Origin: Phoebastria nigripes
Taxonomy: Eukaryota; Chordata; Aves; Procellariiformes; Diomedeidae
Direction of reading: 5' to 3'
Length of the DNA: 64,000 bases
NCBI GenBank assembly: GCA_035582835.1
Contig: JAYKAV010000463.1
Coordinates: forward strand, 29,202 to 93,201
Positions within the stretch are counted from its first letter, which is position 1. The number at the start of each line of letters is the position of its first letter. Made by a program: the position numbers and the translations under genes. Below, piece by piece: positions 25,601 to 37,527 of the stretch. The notes under the pieces were generated by a model. The model did no database searches. It worked only from the letters and a program-made list of their open reading frames with translations, and was not told the origin of the DNA.

Positions 25601-28600
25601 CAGCACCTGCCCCCTTCTCAAATGTTTGTATATATCCACACCACATAAAGCAAAGCTGCTGGTGATTTTCAAAGCTGCCCATCTTGATTTTTTGCCTAAC
25701 CTAACAGCTTATGTTATTACACAAACAGGTGCAGCCATTTCTGATAGCACGTGCTCAGGCAGAGCAGTTCCAAGTTTAGGTGTAGGAAGTGACTATCGGT
25801 GTTGATACCTATCTGGTTCTGTGCAGCCCCGGCAAGCATGGGCAGCCACTAAAATCAGTGGAATTTCATACGAAGTTATCAACCTGGAATATAATTCACA
25901 ATGAGCACCAGTGTATAACAGGCCTCATCTACTTTCCCATTTCTTAATCTTACAGCGCAAAATTCAATATTGACAGTTATCCTCACCTCCTACAAAGTAC
26001 TCCCCAGTTCATTGTTTACCCAGACAATCTTTCCGTCCATTCCAAATGCTGCGCAACCAATTTATCAAAATGACAGTAACAAAGCACTTAGTTCTAAAAG
26101 CTCAAATGTTTACTTTTAAGTAACGATGAAGAAAAAAATGTTAGCACTCAAGAAGTCTTTAGAATCCAAAATTTTCACATCCTTTGTAGAAATTCCAGTG
26201 CTTTTCCATCACTGGGCATGGTAGAAACTCCTCTTTACATACCATTACCACCTCACTGAATTGAAGAAAATGTGTCAGACTTCCAAATGAGTTGAACTGG
26301 ACAGAAGAGCCTGTTGAAAATGAATGCAAATGATTACAGAGTGTATATTAGAGTAATGGAAAGCAATCATTGGCACTATTATCTAGAGAGGTGTTAACAG
26401 CTCATTAGAACCACGTAAGCATTAGAGATCCCTAGGAATCTTGTAGCGTAAGATCCCAGCCATCTTATCAGTATCTCTCACTTGCACCCAGACTTCAGTG
26501 AGACAAGGGCAATACTACACTTCGTGGTGCTCAGGGTGAGCAGTCAACCGTCCCGGCCATTTCCAATTATATAACAGGAAAATGCAATTGTTCTTCAACA
26601 TTGCTTGAATTTCACGTATTATGTCCATGAAGGGCTAAGTTTAGTGTACTTCCCCAAAATTAAGGAATCCCTCTCACAGGGTATGCCCTTTCTACAGTCC
26701 CGAAAGGAATATAAAAAAAGGAAGGCGTACACCTGTATACAAGAAATTGCAGGACTGAACAATGGGTATTTGCAAAATTTAAATATCTGCTGGACTGAAG
26801 CAACTATTGCAATGCATAAACTTAAGGCACTTGTGATAGTGCAGGAGAAGCTGAACTTTTAGTTTTCACTGTTAAAATCAGTAACAAAGTAACACTGCAA
26901 AGATCCAGCAGTAAGAAATGTTACAAGGCATTTTCTCCATAACAGCACAGACTCCAAAAGTCTCTTGGAACTGTAGTTTCCAGAGTTACTTGCTTTTGTT
27001 CATCTTTCATCCACACTTTCTCTCTTCCGTACCCTTGCACAAAATATCAGAGCTGCTGAGCTGCCACAACCAGCCCAACACAGAAACTGCCAGTGAGGGC
27101 AGAACTGTCACATGTAGCAGATGTTATCAAAAGAGGGAGGGCTGTCATGAAAGTAGGGATGGCCTCTGTTTTTAAAAANAAAAAAAAAAAAAGTGTTCAG
27201 ACATCATTCAAGTGTCTCGAGAAGCAAAACAGGATAGGTATTTCAGGATAATTAGATCAGACAAGATAAATCCTTGTCAAAATGCAGAGAAAACATGTTT
27301 GAAGTCACACCAGTTGGTCATTCAGCTTGCACTTATTTCTGGGCTACCATGTGCCATCCCAAGACTTTGTCTTTCTCTGTTACCACAGTTTTCCAGTTGT
27401 GTCACCTATACCGATGCCAAAATGCAAAATATATTCACCGAACTGACATCATCGGTAGGTCCCAATGCTAAACCAACCAGTGTATCGTGTAGGTATTAGA
27501 CCTTTTAACTCCATGTCTTGATGAGGATTTTCCCACCATTTCCTGATTTCCAGGAGCTCACCACCCAAAGCAGTGAAGTGGCAAATTGCTATTAGAAGCG
27601 AGAGGTCTGTGTTCAGAAACGCAAATACAGTCTTGTGCGTGAGGATATATATTGTTCCACACCCATGACATCCACAGCAAAACTTCTGACTCCAGTGAGA
27701 ACAGGATTCCCTTCGGTATCTTACACCCTCAGTGCATCTTCAGTATGCTCGTGCCATAACACAGTACATAACGGAACGAAAAGCATGATCTGATGTCTAG
27801 GGTATATTTAAGTATCTTGGACTATAACAAAGACGGGCAGGCTGAATACAAGTCCCACCCGAGAAGTTACATCACAACGCTCCTCACAGAGTCTTTATTG
27901 CTTATGAAGCTGCAGTCAGTCACACAAGAAGTAATCAACTTACACACTCGCCTAGGAGTGATGTTTCAAAGGGCATAAACAGGAATGCTTGGATGGGAAG
28001 TCACAAAATAGTTTTAAGCACACCTTCAGGTAAAAATTATCTTAGAAGTAAGTCTGGGAATTTTTTTATAAAATAAACTGGCAGAAACTGAGCTGAAATT
28101 AATACATTAATACTGAGTCTATAGTGACATGACAGGCATGACTTCAATCTGTTTTGATTTGTTGAAAAAAGCTTTTTTGTCCTGAAATGTCCACATTCTG
28201 TATGTAAGTACAGGAAAATTTCTTGGCAAAGTCTGAAGTTCATTTAACATCCCATTTTGAGAGATCATAATTGGAGAAAAGATATTGCTTTCTTACTTTG
28301 GAAATGCTCCTTTCAGCATGCTCACTGCAATATTCTAACTCATTTACTAAAAATTCCCAACTCAAATTTGAAAGTGTAAAAAAGATATGACCAAATAAAT
28401 CTATTGAAATAACTTTTTTCAGCAGTTGACAGCTTTCTTTGTTGATTCCTTTGGGTCAAATTAATGTTTTGCCTATCGGATTAAGATTTTGTAGATTAAA
28501 TATCAAGTATTCTACCATAAATACAACTTTACCTGAGTGAATAATTAAAATCTCTACTCTCTCTAATCTCTACTTTTCAGTAATCTTAGATAACAGTCAA

Positions 28601-31600
28601 CAGTTAGCAAAAGCACAGTAATTTATACATCCCAAAGCTGTCCTCCTCAGTTCTGACATCAGTGTTTGATATCAAAGTTTCTATATCCATACACAATCAT
28701 TTTTTTCTCCAGCAGGGATGGAACAGTATTTGAACATTTAGTCCCCGTGTTTCTTCCTCCATATTCTGACACAGCCAACTAATGTCCTCCCCATTTCCAT
28801 TTTTCTTTCTCAATTCTTTTTCCCTTTTCTCTCTCCCTTTTCTCACTATTATTTTTAATCTTTTAATACCCACTTTGATGCTTCCTTTCTCCCTTTTGCT
28901 GTCTGTTAACTCTCATCCCCTTAGAAAAGACCAGCAGCTTACAGGCTGTAAGCAGTGGAGAAAGGCTCCCATACTGCTATCCAAAACTCATCTTGGTGCC
29001 TCAGGTATAGAAGAAAGCTTAGTAAGGTAAGACGCACACAGGCAGGGTCTTTCTCAGCTTTCCTACCCCTGCTGTCCTGTTAGGTGCTCTCAGTTTTCTG
29101 CCATCTTCATGAACTACAAGATAAAGTATCAATCAGTGTCAATATCAGAATGAACTTTTTTTCCATAAATCTGGGGAAAACACATGTCGCCTCTTGGTAC
29201 TTTTTCCATCCTGCTTGCCAGTAGCTTTTCTGTCTTTGTTGGCATCTATTTTAACTTTACAGTTTTTAAACGATTTGAAATGTGTTTCAACTTGTGTTTC
29301 CATTTTGTTACAGCTTTACAAGACCTTGTCTCTGTGGCAGCTAAGAACCTGAAAACTGTCTTTAAGGAGAATTCCCGTTAGTGGCGCAACTATATAAATG
29401 TCAGACCAGATTCTCCATGGTGAATAACCATTGCATAATGGTTAGTCACCAAAGATTGCCACTTCTGTGCAGAGTCACCATTCTCTGATCACTAAAATAG
29501 CCCCTGAAAGATCAGTTTTTAAAAACGGCTATCCCACCAGTATCCTCCTCATTTTTTCCAAGCAAGAAAGGGCTGGAACTATCCAGAGACATGCTTAAGC
29601 ATTTTATAACTATTTCACTTGTGTAAATTACTTCTAAAAGGAATTTAAATTCTCTTGCAGTTTAAGCAACATATTTGAGTCAATTTACATGTATCAGTAA
29701 ATCCCGTTTCAATACTTCTGTAAAACAGGTAAAGATTATTATCACATCTGAGGGAAAGCCAAACTGATTTGCAGTATCTGTGGCAAAGTCACAGGAGATG
29801 TTATGACTCAAACAGATCAGTGCAGCCAGTCTAGACGTGGACTACAGATGCGTAAGCAAAGAAAAGATCTAAGAAAAATACCCTTAAAGGTGACAGCATT
29901 TGATCTAGAGTGCCACGAGGAGGTATTTAGAACAAAAATCTGTCTTAAGAGCTTTCAAGTTTCTTGGGCCTTATCCACGCTGCTCTCAAGAACTTAGAAA
30001 CAGAGAAGACCAGTCACAATCCAGGAGTCCCAGAAGGCATTGTCCATTCAGACCAAGTAAGGTCTTAGAAATGACAGCCAGCATGTCGCATAAGCAACAT
30101 TTTTGGATCCTCTGACTCTTTAAAAGGCTGCTACTGAATTGAGGCACATGAATTCTGCCCATGCTAGTGGCAATTTTGAAAATAACTTTTCTTTCAGCTG
30201 ATCAAGACCCGGTATCTTGGAAAAAGAGATGTCTGTGGATAGATTGTCATTGTAAGACTAGATCTTTCTCTGACAAAATACGATTCTTCCCTGGTAATTT
30301 ATTTTGTTTTTTTCCCCTCAGAATGCCTTTGCTTTTCTCCAGGTCTCTCCATGTTCTTGATTCACTTCACGTGATATAGATCTTAATTCTTTTTTCCTCC
30401 TGTGAATGCTGGAGTCCAAGGTCTCTGCCTTTACAAACCGGCCAGTAAGGAGTGATCTTTTTTTTAACAATCAGACATACCATGCCAGTCAGGCACCTGA
30501 AGTTAAGGTGTCCATCCCCTGAAAGATACAGGCCAGCAGGGATTTTGGCTAATTGCTTTGTGATCCTCTGTGTCTACCCCCATCCAGATTTTGAAAGTAC
30601 TTTTTCCCCAAGAATTAATTTATCAAGCGATCCTAAATTACGCATACTGCATTTTTTCTGTTGGTAGTTACAACCCTTTGAAAAAAATTGAAGGTTATTC
30701 ATAACATCTTACAAAATAAATAAATCATTTCAGTTTGGAAGCTACCTAATGGACTACAATGACCAGATACTTCATAGCGCAGCTACAACAGTGCCAGAAG
30801 GACTTAGAGCACCTTCTAATAGTCCCTTAGCCTACAGTTCTTTCCTTCACATATCAGACATGATTCACCATCTGTAGGTCCAGTTCATCATTTGCCTATA
30901 ACTAGAATTTGTATAGCAACAACATGGAACTTAATTCATACTTTCACAAATAATTATTCTATTCTGCTGCTTCTAGATAAAATGCTAGATTTGAGAAAGT
31001 AACATTTCTTCCTCCACTCAATAAAGAATAGTGTTCCTCAGAAGTTCATTCTTTCTTTTTGTCCTCCAGTGAGATTGGCAAAAACAATGTCATAAAGCAG
31101 AAAAAAAGATTAGGTATCCACAACCATTCTTCTCTGAAAGTATTTCATAACAGTGGCCTTTACTGTTACACTCTGTATCTGCATGGAAAAAGGACTTGCA
31201 GGCATGATTAAAGATCAAGAATTCATGCCTTTTATTCTAAAGCATCAGTTTCAAGGTTTATGCTGAAATCTCTTTAATTATTTTATGTTTCATGTGGCAG
31301 AATGTATTGTTCCCACAACACGGACCCAAAGATGTTATACTTTTTTGAGAGATACAGCTAATAGTAAATCTTTCTGTTTCTAAATGTTTGAAAGATGTAC
31401 AATATTAATAGTACTTTACACCTTTCTTGCAAGCATTGCCTAGGTAAGTGATATAAATACAATATATTATTCCCCATTAAAACTTTTGCCTACATCATAA
31501 TTTTATACAGTAACTGTTTCTTCTCTTCTCCTAGGTACACTGGGTATATGCCTGTTAGCCAGTAACAAATACTTTGTATGATATGATACATTCTTCAGCG

Positions 31601-33174
31601 TCCTTGGATTGGTGTTTTAAGATATTGTAGGTTTTTTATTTAGCAATGTGGGGAAATCAAAACCTCCAATCTATTACCGAAATCCATCAATGTTACAATA
31701 ACCTATCAGGGAAACAAGACAACAATTTAAATCTCAGTGGCTCTTACCTTCTTTAGCACAGCTGTAACATGATTTTTTCTTCAAAAGGTGAGAGAGGTAT
31801 GATTGACATACATGCAAATAGCAATCGGGAAATGTATACAGCCTCCCATAAAAGAATCTATATTCAAGACTGAATTTATAAAGAAATAAAATATAATAAA
31901 ATAAGTACTTTTAAAATAAAACATAATGGCTGATTCCATTTTTCTCACACGTATATTTTTATACAGCTGTCCAGATGGCTTTTCAGTTTCTGGATTAAGT
32001 CAATCACTCTATTTAAATACCAAATTAACAAGTTCAACAACAACAAACGCATTCACTAGTACCCTTTACTAAAAGGCACTGAGATTGCTTTAAAACGATT
32101 CATAGGGGACTATTTCTTGGTACGACTAGCAGGGTGCAGGTTCCCACCATATGTTTCTTTCTTTCAAAACTTATTATTTTGAGTTATTATTGTATACTTG
32201 ATTATATAATGATTCACTTGTGTACTCATCTGGAAGGAAAATACATGGTTCTCTAAAATTATTTTTAACCATTTTAGAAAACCTGAATTTAATGTGCCAA
32301 GATAGTGGATAAGAAGCAGTTCCAGGGTCAACCTCGGATAATTAAAAACAGAACACTTTAAAATTCTTGCAGTTTATAGTACACTGAGATGCAGAATGGA
32401 AGAAACAGAAGACAAAGTATAAATCAAGTTTCAGCTCAGGTCAGAACAGCTATTTGATAGAAAAACCAATAGCTCATGTTTTTCATACAATGGCAGAAGC
32501 TACAGGAGCTGTGACTCATTCGGTGGGTTTTATGTACAGCCTCAGAACAACTTCTAGAGCCTTCTCCTAGGCTATTATGTAGTGATTTAAAGACTGAATT
32601 GTTTTGTTTAGAAGCTTTGTCCCAACTTTGTTAAAAGTCACTCCTGAAAAAAAGTAAGATAGAAGCGTGATATAATCTGAACGCTCACCAAGGTAAGATC
32701 ATCAGGTAGTCTCCTAAATGCTTTAATTTGATATTACCAGAGCGTGGCATCAAAAAAGTCTGTCTCCTCTCTGTTTCAAGCAATGCAGCAGCTGAAGCTG
32801 CTGCCTCTTAAAGCTTGCTATTTATCACATTGCCTTTCATTTATTGCTTTCATAAGTAAGATAAGAAGAGATAGATGTGTTCTAGGAAGATTATCTACAA
32901 CAGTTCTGTTTGTCTCAGTCTTCTCTCAGTCTCCATGGGACCACCAAAGCAGATGAAAACATTATAGTGCAGCTGATGAATTAAGAAGATGGGTCAGTTA
33001 TCAAAGGATTCGAAGGGTATCAAGCTTTACAACTTGTTTCACAAAGTAAAAAGCCCAGAAAGCCAGTGTTTAAAGCTCTTGACTTGGAGTCAGTTTACTT
33101 ACTTTTAGCCAGGCTTCTTAAGGAAACAAGATTTCTGTATGCAACAAAAAGAAGCAATGGTCACAAGTTTTAAC
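22601..33174. other. Intergenic region, no supported gene
   Basis: Ten kilobases of mostly AT-rich sequence between the CpG island and the ANKRD31 3' side. It contains an (AAAT)n microsatellite at 23953-23975, an A-rich run near 27171-27191 and scattered short open frames with no recognisable product. I see no splice-consistent exon chain. Confidence 0.4.
23953..23975. repeat. (AAAT)n microsatellite
   Basis: About five and a half uninterrupted AAAT units directly visible in the sequence. Confidence 0.9.
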
Positions 33175-33410
33175 AAGCAAGATTCCAACTAGATATATGG
33201 GAAAAAAAATTCACCATGAGCATGGTTAAGCACACGAATATGTTGTACAGAGATGTTGTGGAATGTCCATCGTTGAAGATATTCAGAATTTGACTGGACA
33301 AGGCACTGAGCAATCTTATCTAACTTGGAAGTCAGTCCTACTTCGAACAGGAGGTTGGACTAGAGACCTCCAGAGGCCCCACCTAACCAACATTAGTTTA
33401 TGGTTCTGTG
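33175..33410 (+). mobile_element. Old CR1 LINE fragment
   Basis: The stretch around TGTGGAATGTCCATC, GAAGATATTCAGAATTTGAC and AGGAGGTTGGACTAGA resembles the 3' part of an older CR1 subfamily in plus orientation. It is diverged and 5'-truncated, and its outer limits are approximate. Confidence 0.65.
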
Positions 33411-35024
33411 CAATCACACCGTCACCTAGTTACTTTTGAAGTGGTTTGCCAGTTTCGGAAAAACCTGACTGACAGATAAGAAATACAGACATTAAATTCT
33501 TAGAATTGGCTTCCATGGCAGGTAGTCCTTGAGAGCTGCTGCCTTTTTTTTTTTTTTTTTTTTAGCCTCCTAAAAAGTGAATTTTGTTTGGCTCTTGCCG
33601 GCCACATAGCTCAACTCTGACTCAGTCACGTGACATTCTACCTTCTACCTTGCTGATAGTCAAATAAGAGCAGGTAGAGGATTTTGGAAAGGAAGAGTGT
33701 GCAGATGGAGAAAGCCTATCCTTCAGTGATGGTATGGAAAGTTACTGGAAAATACAGCTTTGTAAATTCTGCTGACAGAAATATGTACTTCTTTGTAAAG
33801 TATGTAATTACCTAAAGCAAATGCCTGGAACTTTAAAGTACTGGAAAATACTTTTAAATATTTTGTCTGAAATCCATAAAGAAGAGAAAACAGTATAATA
33901 CCTGCACCTTGAGATACCTCTGAGATGGAAAAAGATTACAGACAGAAGTATTTGTCTACAACCTCACTTAGCTTCCAAAATACAAAATACAAAGAATATA
34001 TAGTTAATCTCCCTGTCTTTTACAGTCACATAAATTGGGACATTTTGTAGTTGATGAACATTATGCTACAGGTAACAAGGAAAACACATATATTAGATGC
34101 TAGGGGGTTGTTTTTGTGGGGTTTTTCGTTTTTGGGTTTTTTTGTGGTTTGTTGCGGGTTTTTTTAAGCACTTCCAAGTACTTCTCCTCTTCGATATTAT
34201 TATCACCATTACTGATGGTGATGAGCCACTACTTCAATAATACCCAATCCAAAAAATTCAGATATACAGAATCAAGCTCCTTTAAGTCATGCCATTCTGT
34301 TAAAAAAAAAAAAATTAAACTTGGGGTTCTCAGTTTACATCTTGCTTTTGAATCACTAAATGACATTCATCAGCTTTTCCAGCTTTCCTCCAAAAACATG
34401 AAGATAAGAATAGTAGAGTTTTACAGTAGTTTCTGATGTAATTGTCTGAGCCTAAGCAGAACCTGGGGCTCTGAACTGGAGCACTATGCAGCTCAAAATA
34501 TATTGCAAGCTTTCAAGAAGAGGTAACATTTCTTTGCATTATAATTACATGGAGCTTTAAACATACTGCAGGAAAAATACACTACAATGGGCTAGATTTG
34601 TTGTTTGGAGTAATACCAAAGTAATATCTTCAACCAGTTCAAAGACGCATATGAGATCCCTCTTCTGAGGAGTTTACAATTTGAAGTCTAATGGGAGATT
34701 CTTGCAAATATGCTCATGCAATGTTTACTAGTAGCCCAATTTTACACCTGCGTAGGAGGTATTAAATACTTAATAGCTTGGTTTCATTCCACTGGAGCAA
34801 TTCGTTTGGATTTAAATATTCTCCTGCCAAGTCAGCAGTTTCAGCATCACAACTTTGTACTGGTGCACAAGACAAGAAGATAAGATTGACTAGCAAGAAA
34901 ACTGGAATTAATTACTCTTCTATCATTTTCCAGGACTAGCGAAACCCAGAAAGTAAACTAGTTAAAAGCCAGTTTATGCAGCTCAGCTTTATATTCAGAA
35001 TTTATTTAGCGTGAAGTAAAGCAG
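33411..35024. other. Intergenic, no gene seen
   Basis: Includes a 20-base T run at 33544-33563 and further T/G-rich sequence near 34110-34165. No supported gene or further transposon. Confidence 0.4.
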
Positions 35025-35548
35025 TACCCTGGTTTCGGCTGGGATAGAGTTAATTTTCTTCCTAGTGCTGTGTTTTGGATTTAGCATGAGAAGAATGTTG
35101 ATAACATGCTGATGTTTTTAGTTGTTGCTAAGTAGTCTACTAGTCAAGGACTTTTCAGCTTCCCGTGCTCTGCCAGGTGCACAAGAAGCTGGGAGGGAGC
35201 ATAGCCGGGACAGCTAGCCCAACTGGCCAACAGGGTATTCCATACCATATGACATCATGCTCAATATATAAATAGGAGGTGAGGTCCAGGAAGTAGCAAC
35301 CGCTGCTTGGGTATCGCTCAGCAGGTGGAGAGTAACTGCATTGTGCATCACTCATTTTGTATATTCTATCACTATTATTATTATTATCATTATTTTCCCT
35401 TCTTTTTCTGTTTTATTAAACTGTCTTTATCTCAATCCACGAATTTTACTTCCCCCCCCCCAATTCTCTCCCCCATCCCACTCTGGGGGGAGGGGAGCGA
35501 GCAAGCAGCTGTGTGGTGTTTGGCTGCCTGTTGGGTTAAACCAAAACA
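35025..35548 (+). mobile_element. LTR of the same ERVK-like family (solo copy 3)
   Basis: A 524-bp relative of the 4573 copy, from about TACCCTGGTTTCGGCTGGG to CCAAAACA; both ends have lost the exact TG/CA context by substitution. It retains GGGATAGAGTTAAT, TATATAAA (35265-35272), ATTAAA (35415-35420) and TTTATCTCAATCCACGA. The TGACGTCA palindrome of copies 1 and 2 reads TGACATCA here (35250-35257), a CpG-type change. No clear target duplication and no internal region. It lies just downstream of the ANKRD31 3' end, antisense to that gene. Confidence 0.85.
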
Positions 35549-36688
35549 ATCAGCAATGGCATTGTGTATCTGACTGTTCTTTGGAAACAAATGTAGAGGG
35601 CAAACAAATACAGCAAATCCATCTATGGGTTATGGGGCTTCTCATGGCACTTCCAAAGCTTCATTTAAGAGACTCAATGAAATACTCACCCTGAGACACT
35701 TGTTTTTAAAGGAATTTCCTTCTTAAGTAGGAGTTTGATTTTCATAGTTTGCTTTCAAAAATATTTTTGGTCAGACTACGAAACCTGAAAAGCTTCTCCT
35801 CAGAACTGGATCCAAAAGGTTTGGGTTCTATAAGCTAGAGATGTGGAAACTGGGCTGGTGGTTAAATCTTTTAAAGGTTATACTGCATGTTAAGCAGTTT
35901 CTTCCTTCAATTAACAGGCTAATTGTAGTAGATATAAACAAAAATGTATATATGGAACAACATTTCTGTAAATTTCCAACTTACTAATTTTTATTGTCTT
36001 ACGAATGTTTAATTTTGCATAATCCCCACATGTCTGTTAGCGGTTACCTTTGGCTACAAAATGACTCTACACTCTTGTTATAACAGTTTCCAGACAGGAT
36101 TGAGCACTCAGGTAGTAGGGTGGCAAGGACCATACATGCTACAAGACCATTATCTTGGTAAGCAGAACTATAACTAGTAACTATATTTGAGAAAACATGA
36201 ATGTGGCTGTTCATCTGTTCAGCGGAGAGACATAACTCCTACGAGCCATAACCTGTGCAACTTTTCAAATCATATCAAAGGGCAGTTCAACCTGTTTTTT
36301 TTGACACATAAATGTGAATACAATCTACTATACAACCTATTTTTTGTAACTTTAAAGACCACCTCCTTCCAAATATTCTGCCCTGGCATTTAAGATACTA
36401 AGTCTATTTGCTTCTATTAAAAAAAAAAAAAAAAAAAAGGAGGAGTACGATAACAAAGCATTTTCTGCAGACGATTCTCAGCTCGGGGTTTTACTTTATC
36501 CTTTGCACTGTAGCTGCAGGGCCTAGATACAGACTTGCAGAAGCATAAAGAATTGCTTTATAGTGTGGATACACTTTCAGTTTACAATGGCTGACACTGA
36601 TTAGGCACTTCACCTCTGATTCGCCTCTTACTGTCTCCCACAGCAGACCTGACTCAGCACTGTTACCTAGTTCAGTGCAAAGTCTTAC
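35549..36688. other. Region that may hold the last ANKRD31 exon(s)
   Basis: If the exon at 36689-36760 is real, a terminal exon with a phase-2 acceptor must lie to its left. Several AG sites followed by short open tails exist here, but none has a convincing acceptor, so no terminal exon is called. An A run spans 36419-36438. Confidence 0.3.
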
Positions 36689-36760
36689 CTGACATTGGGC
36701 ACAGTGGGGGTTAGAGCTGACCACTCTGACTTTGCACTGTGGTCGATCAGGGTCATCCCT
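36689..36760 (-). CDS. ANKRD31: ANKRD31 candidate penultimate or C-terminal exon (72 bp)
   Basis: On the minus strand an acceptor ending ACACTGCAG precedes 72 bases that end at a consensus donor, CAG then GTAAGA. The exon is a multiple of three and is open in the phase-2 frame expected from the upstream exon, giving 24 codons that include the motif MTLIDHSAKSEW. It is also open in another frame. I recognise no domain. It is supported by splice signals and phase only. If the upstream exon instead ends at its TGA, this exon would belong to a splice variant or be spurious. Confidence 0.45.
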
Positions 36761-37244
36761 CTGCAGTGTAATCAAAGGTGGTACAGGCAAAAATACTAGG
36801 TCAAATTGTACGAATATTACGGATAGCGTTTAATGTGCAATCAACATAAAAACGTAATACTGAAAACACAAAGTTACAAGCTCAGTCAACTCCACAAAGA
36901 TCAGAGCATCTTCAGGAACATTTACACTTTTCTCTTTAAATTAGATTCCATGAGANTGTTCAGCAATGTTTTTGTATCATATTTCTCCATCTAAATCCAG
37001 AAGACATTTGTCTATGCTATTATTTTGTGGAAACATTTAACTGAGTACTTCAAATTATATGGAGTTATTTTGTTAACTACATCAAAATAACAAAATGTTT
37101 CTAATTTGGACACAGGAGAGTCAAACATACCGAGCTCTGAAAAACTTAATTATTGGGTCATTTAGATCAATCCAACCCATCAGCAGAGTCATCATTTTTC
37201 CCCAGCACTCTTTCCCTCCCACACACAAATCAATTCCATGTCAC

Positions 37245-37527
37245 CTACTTTCTTTTTCCTTTTGTATCATCTGTTGTATAGCCCTTGCACCCACCATTAG
37301 GTTTTTTAGGCAGTTAAGAAAAATCTTACTTTTAAATTCCCTGGTAACAGCTGCTTCTCTTTCAGTACATAGCAATGTTTTCACAACTTCTGTTTGTGGC
37401 AAGGATGGGGTTTTTGGCTGCATATTGCTCAGGTCAAAGCTCCCAAGAGGCTGAGCAATGGAGACAGTACCAGGACTCCGATGGTGCTGGTTGTGGTTGC
37501 TGGGGTCCCTTGTGATAAAATTCTTTC
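37245..37527 (-). CDS. ANKRD31: ANKRD31 exon after the RAMA domain (C-terminal tail)
   Basis: The acceptor is a clear pyrimidine tract ending CTCTCAG, and the frame follows the preceding exon without break (phase 1 in). About 94 codons encode a polar, Ser/Thr/Pro/Gln-containing stretch and then a more helical segment with FLNCLKNLM and ARAIQQMIQ. The coding frame reaches a TGA at 37243-37241. A possible donor (AG then GTGACA) lies just before it, with the last exon base at 37245, so the protein either ends here or splices to 36760. In mammals the far C-terminus of ANKRD31 binds REC114; I cannot confirm that motif here. Confidence 0.7.

Noticed and set aside
35019..35554. Target-site duplication around the 35025 LTR
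   Set aside because: Flanking bases AAGCAG and ATCAGC do not align as a direct repeat and the LTR ends are themselves mutated.
35700..35850. Possible terminal ANKRD31 exon with a CTTTTCAG acceptor
   Set aside because: It would fit phase 2 and end after 15 codons, but the pyrimidine tract is poor and nothing in the peptide is recognisable.
36491..36790. 99-codon minus-strand frame as a terminal ANKRD31 exon read without splicing
   Set aside because: A strong GTAAGA donor interrupts it at 36689, and its frame differs from the phase delivered by the upstream exon.
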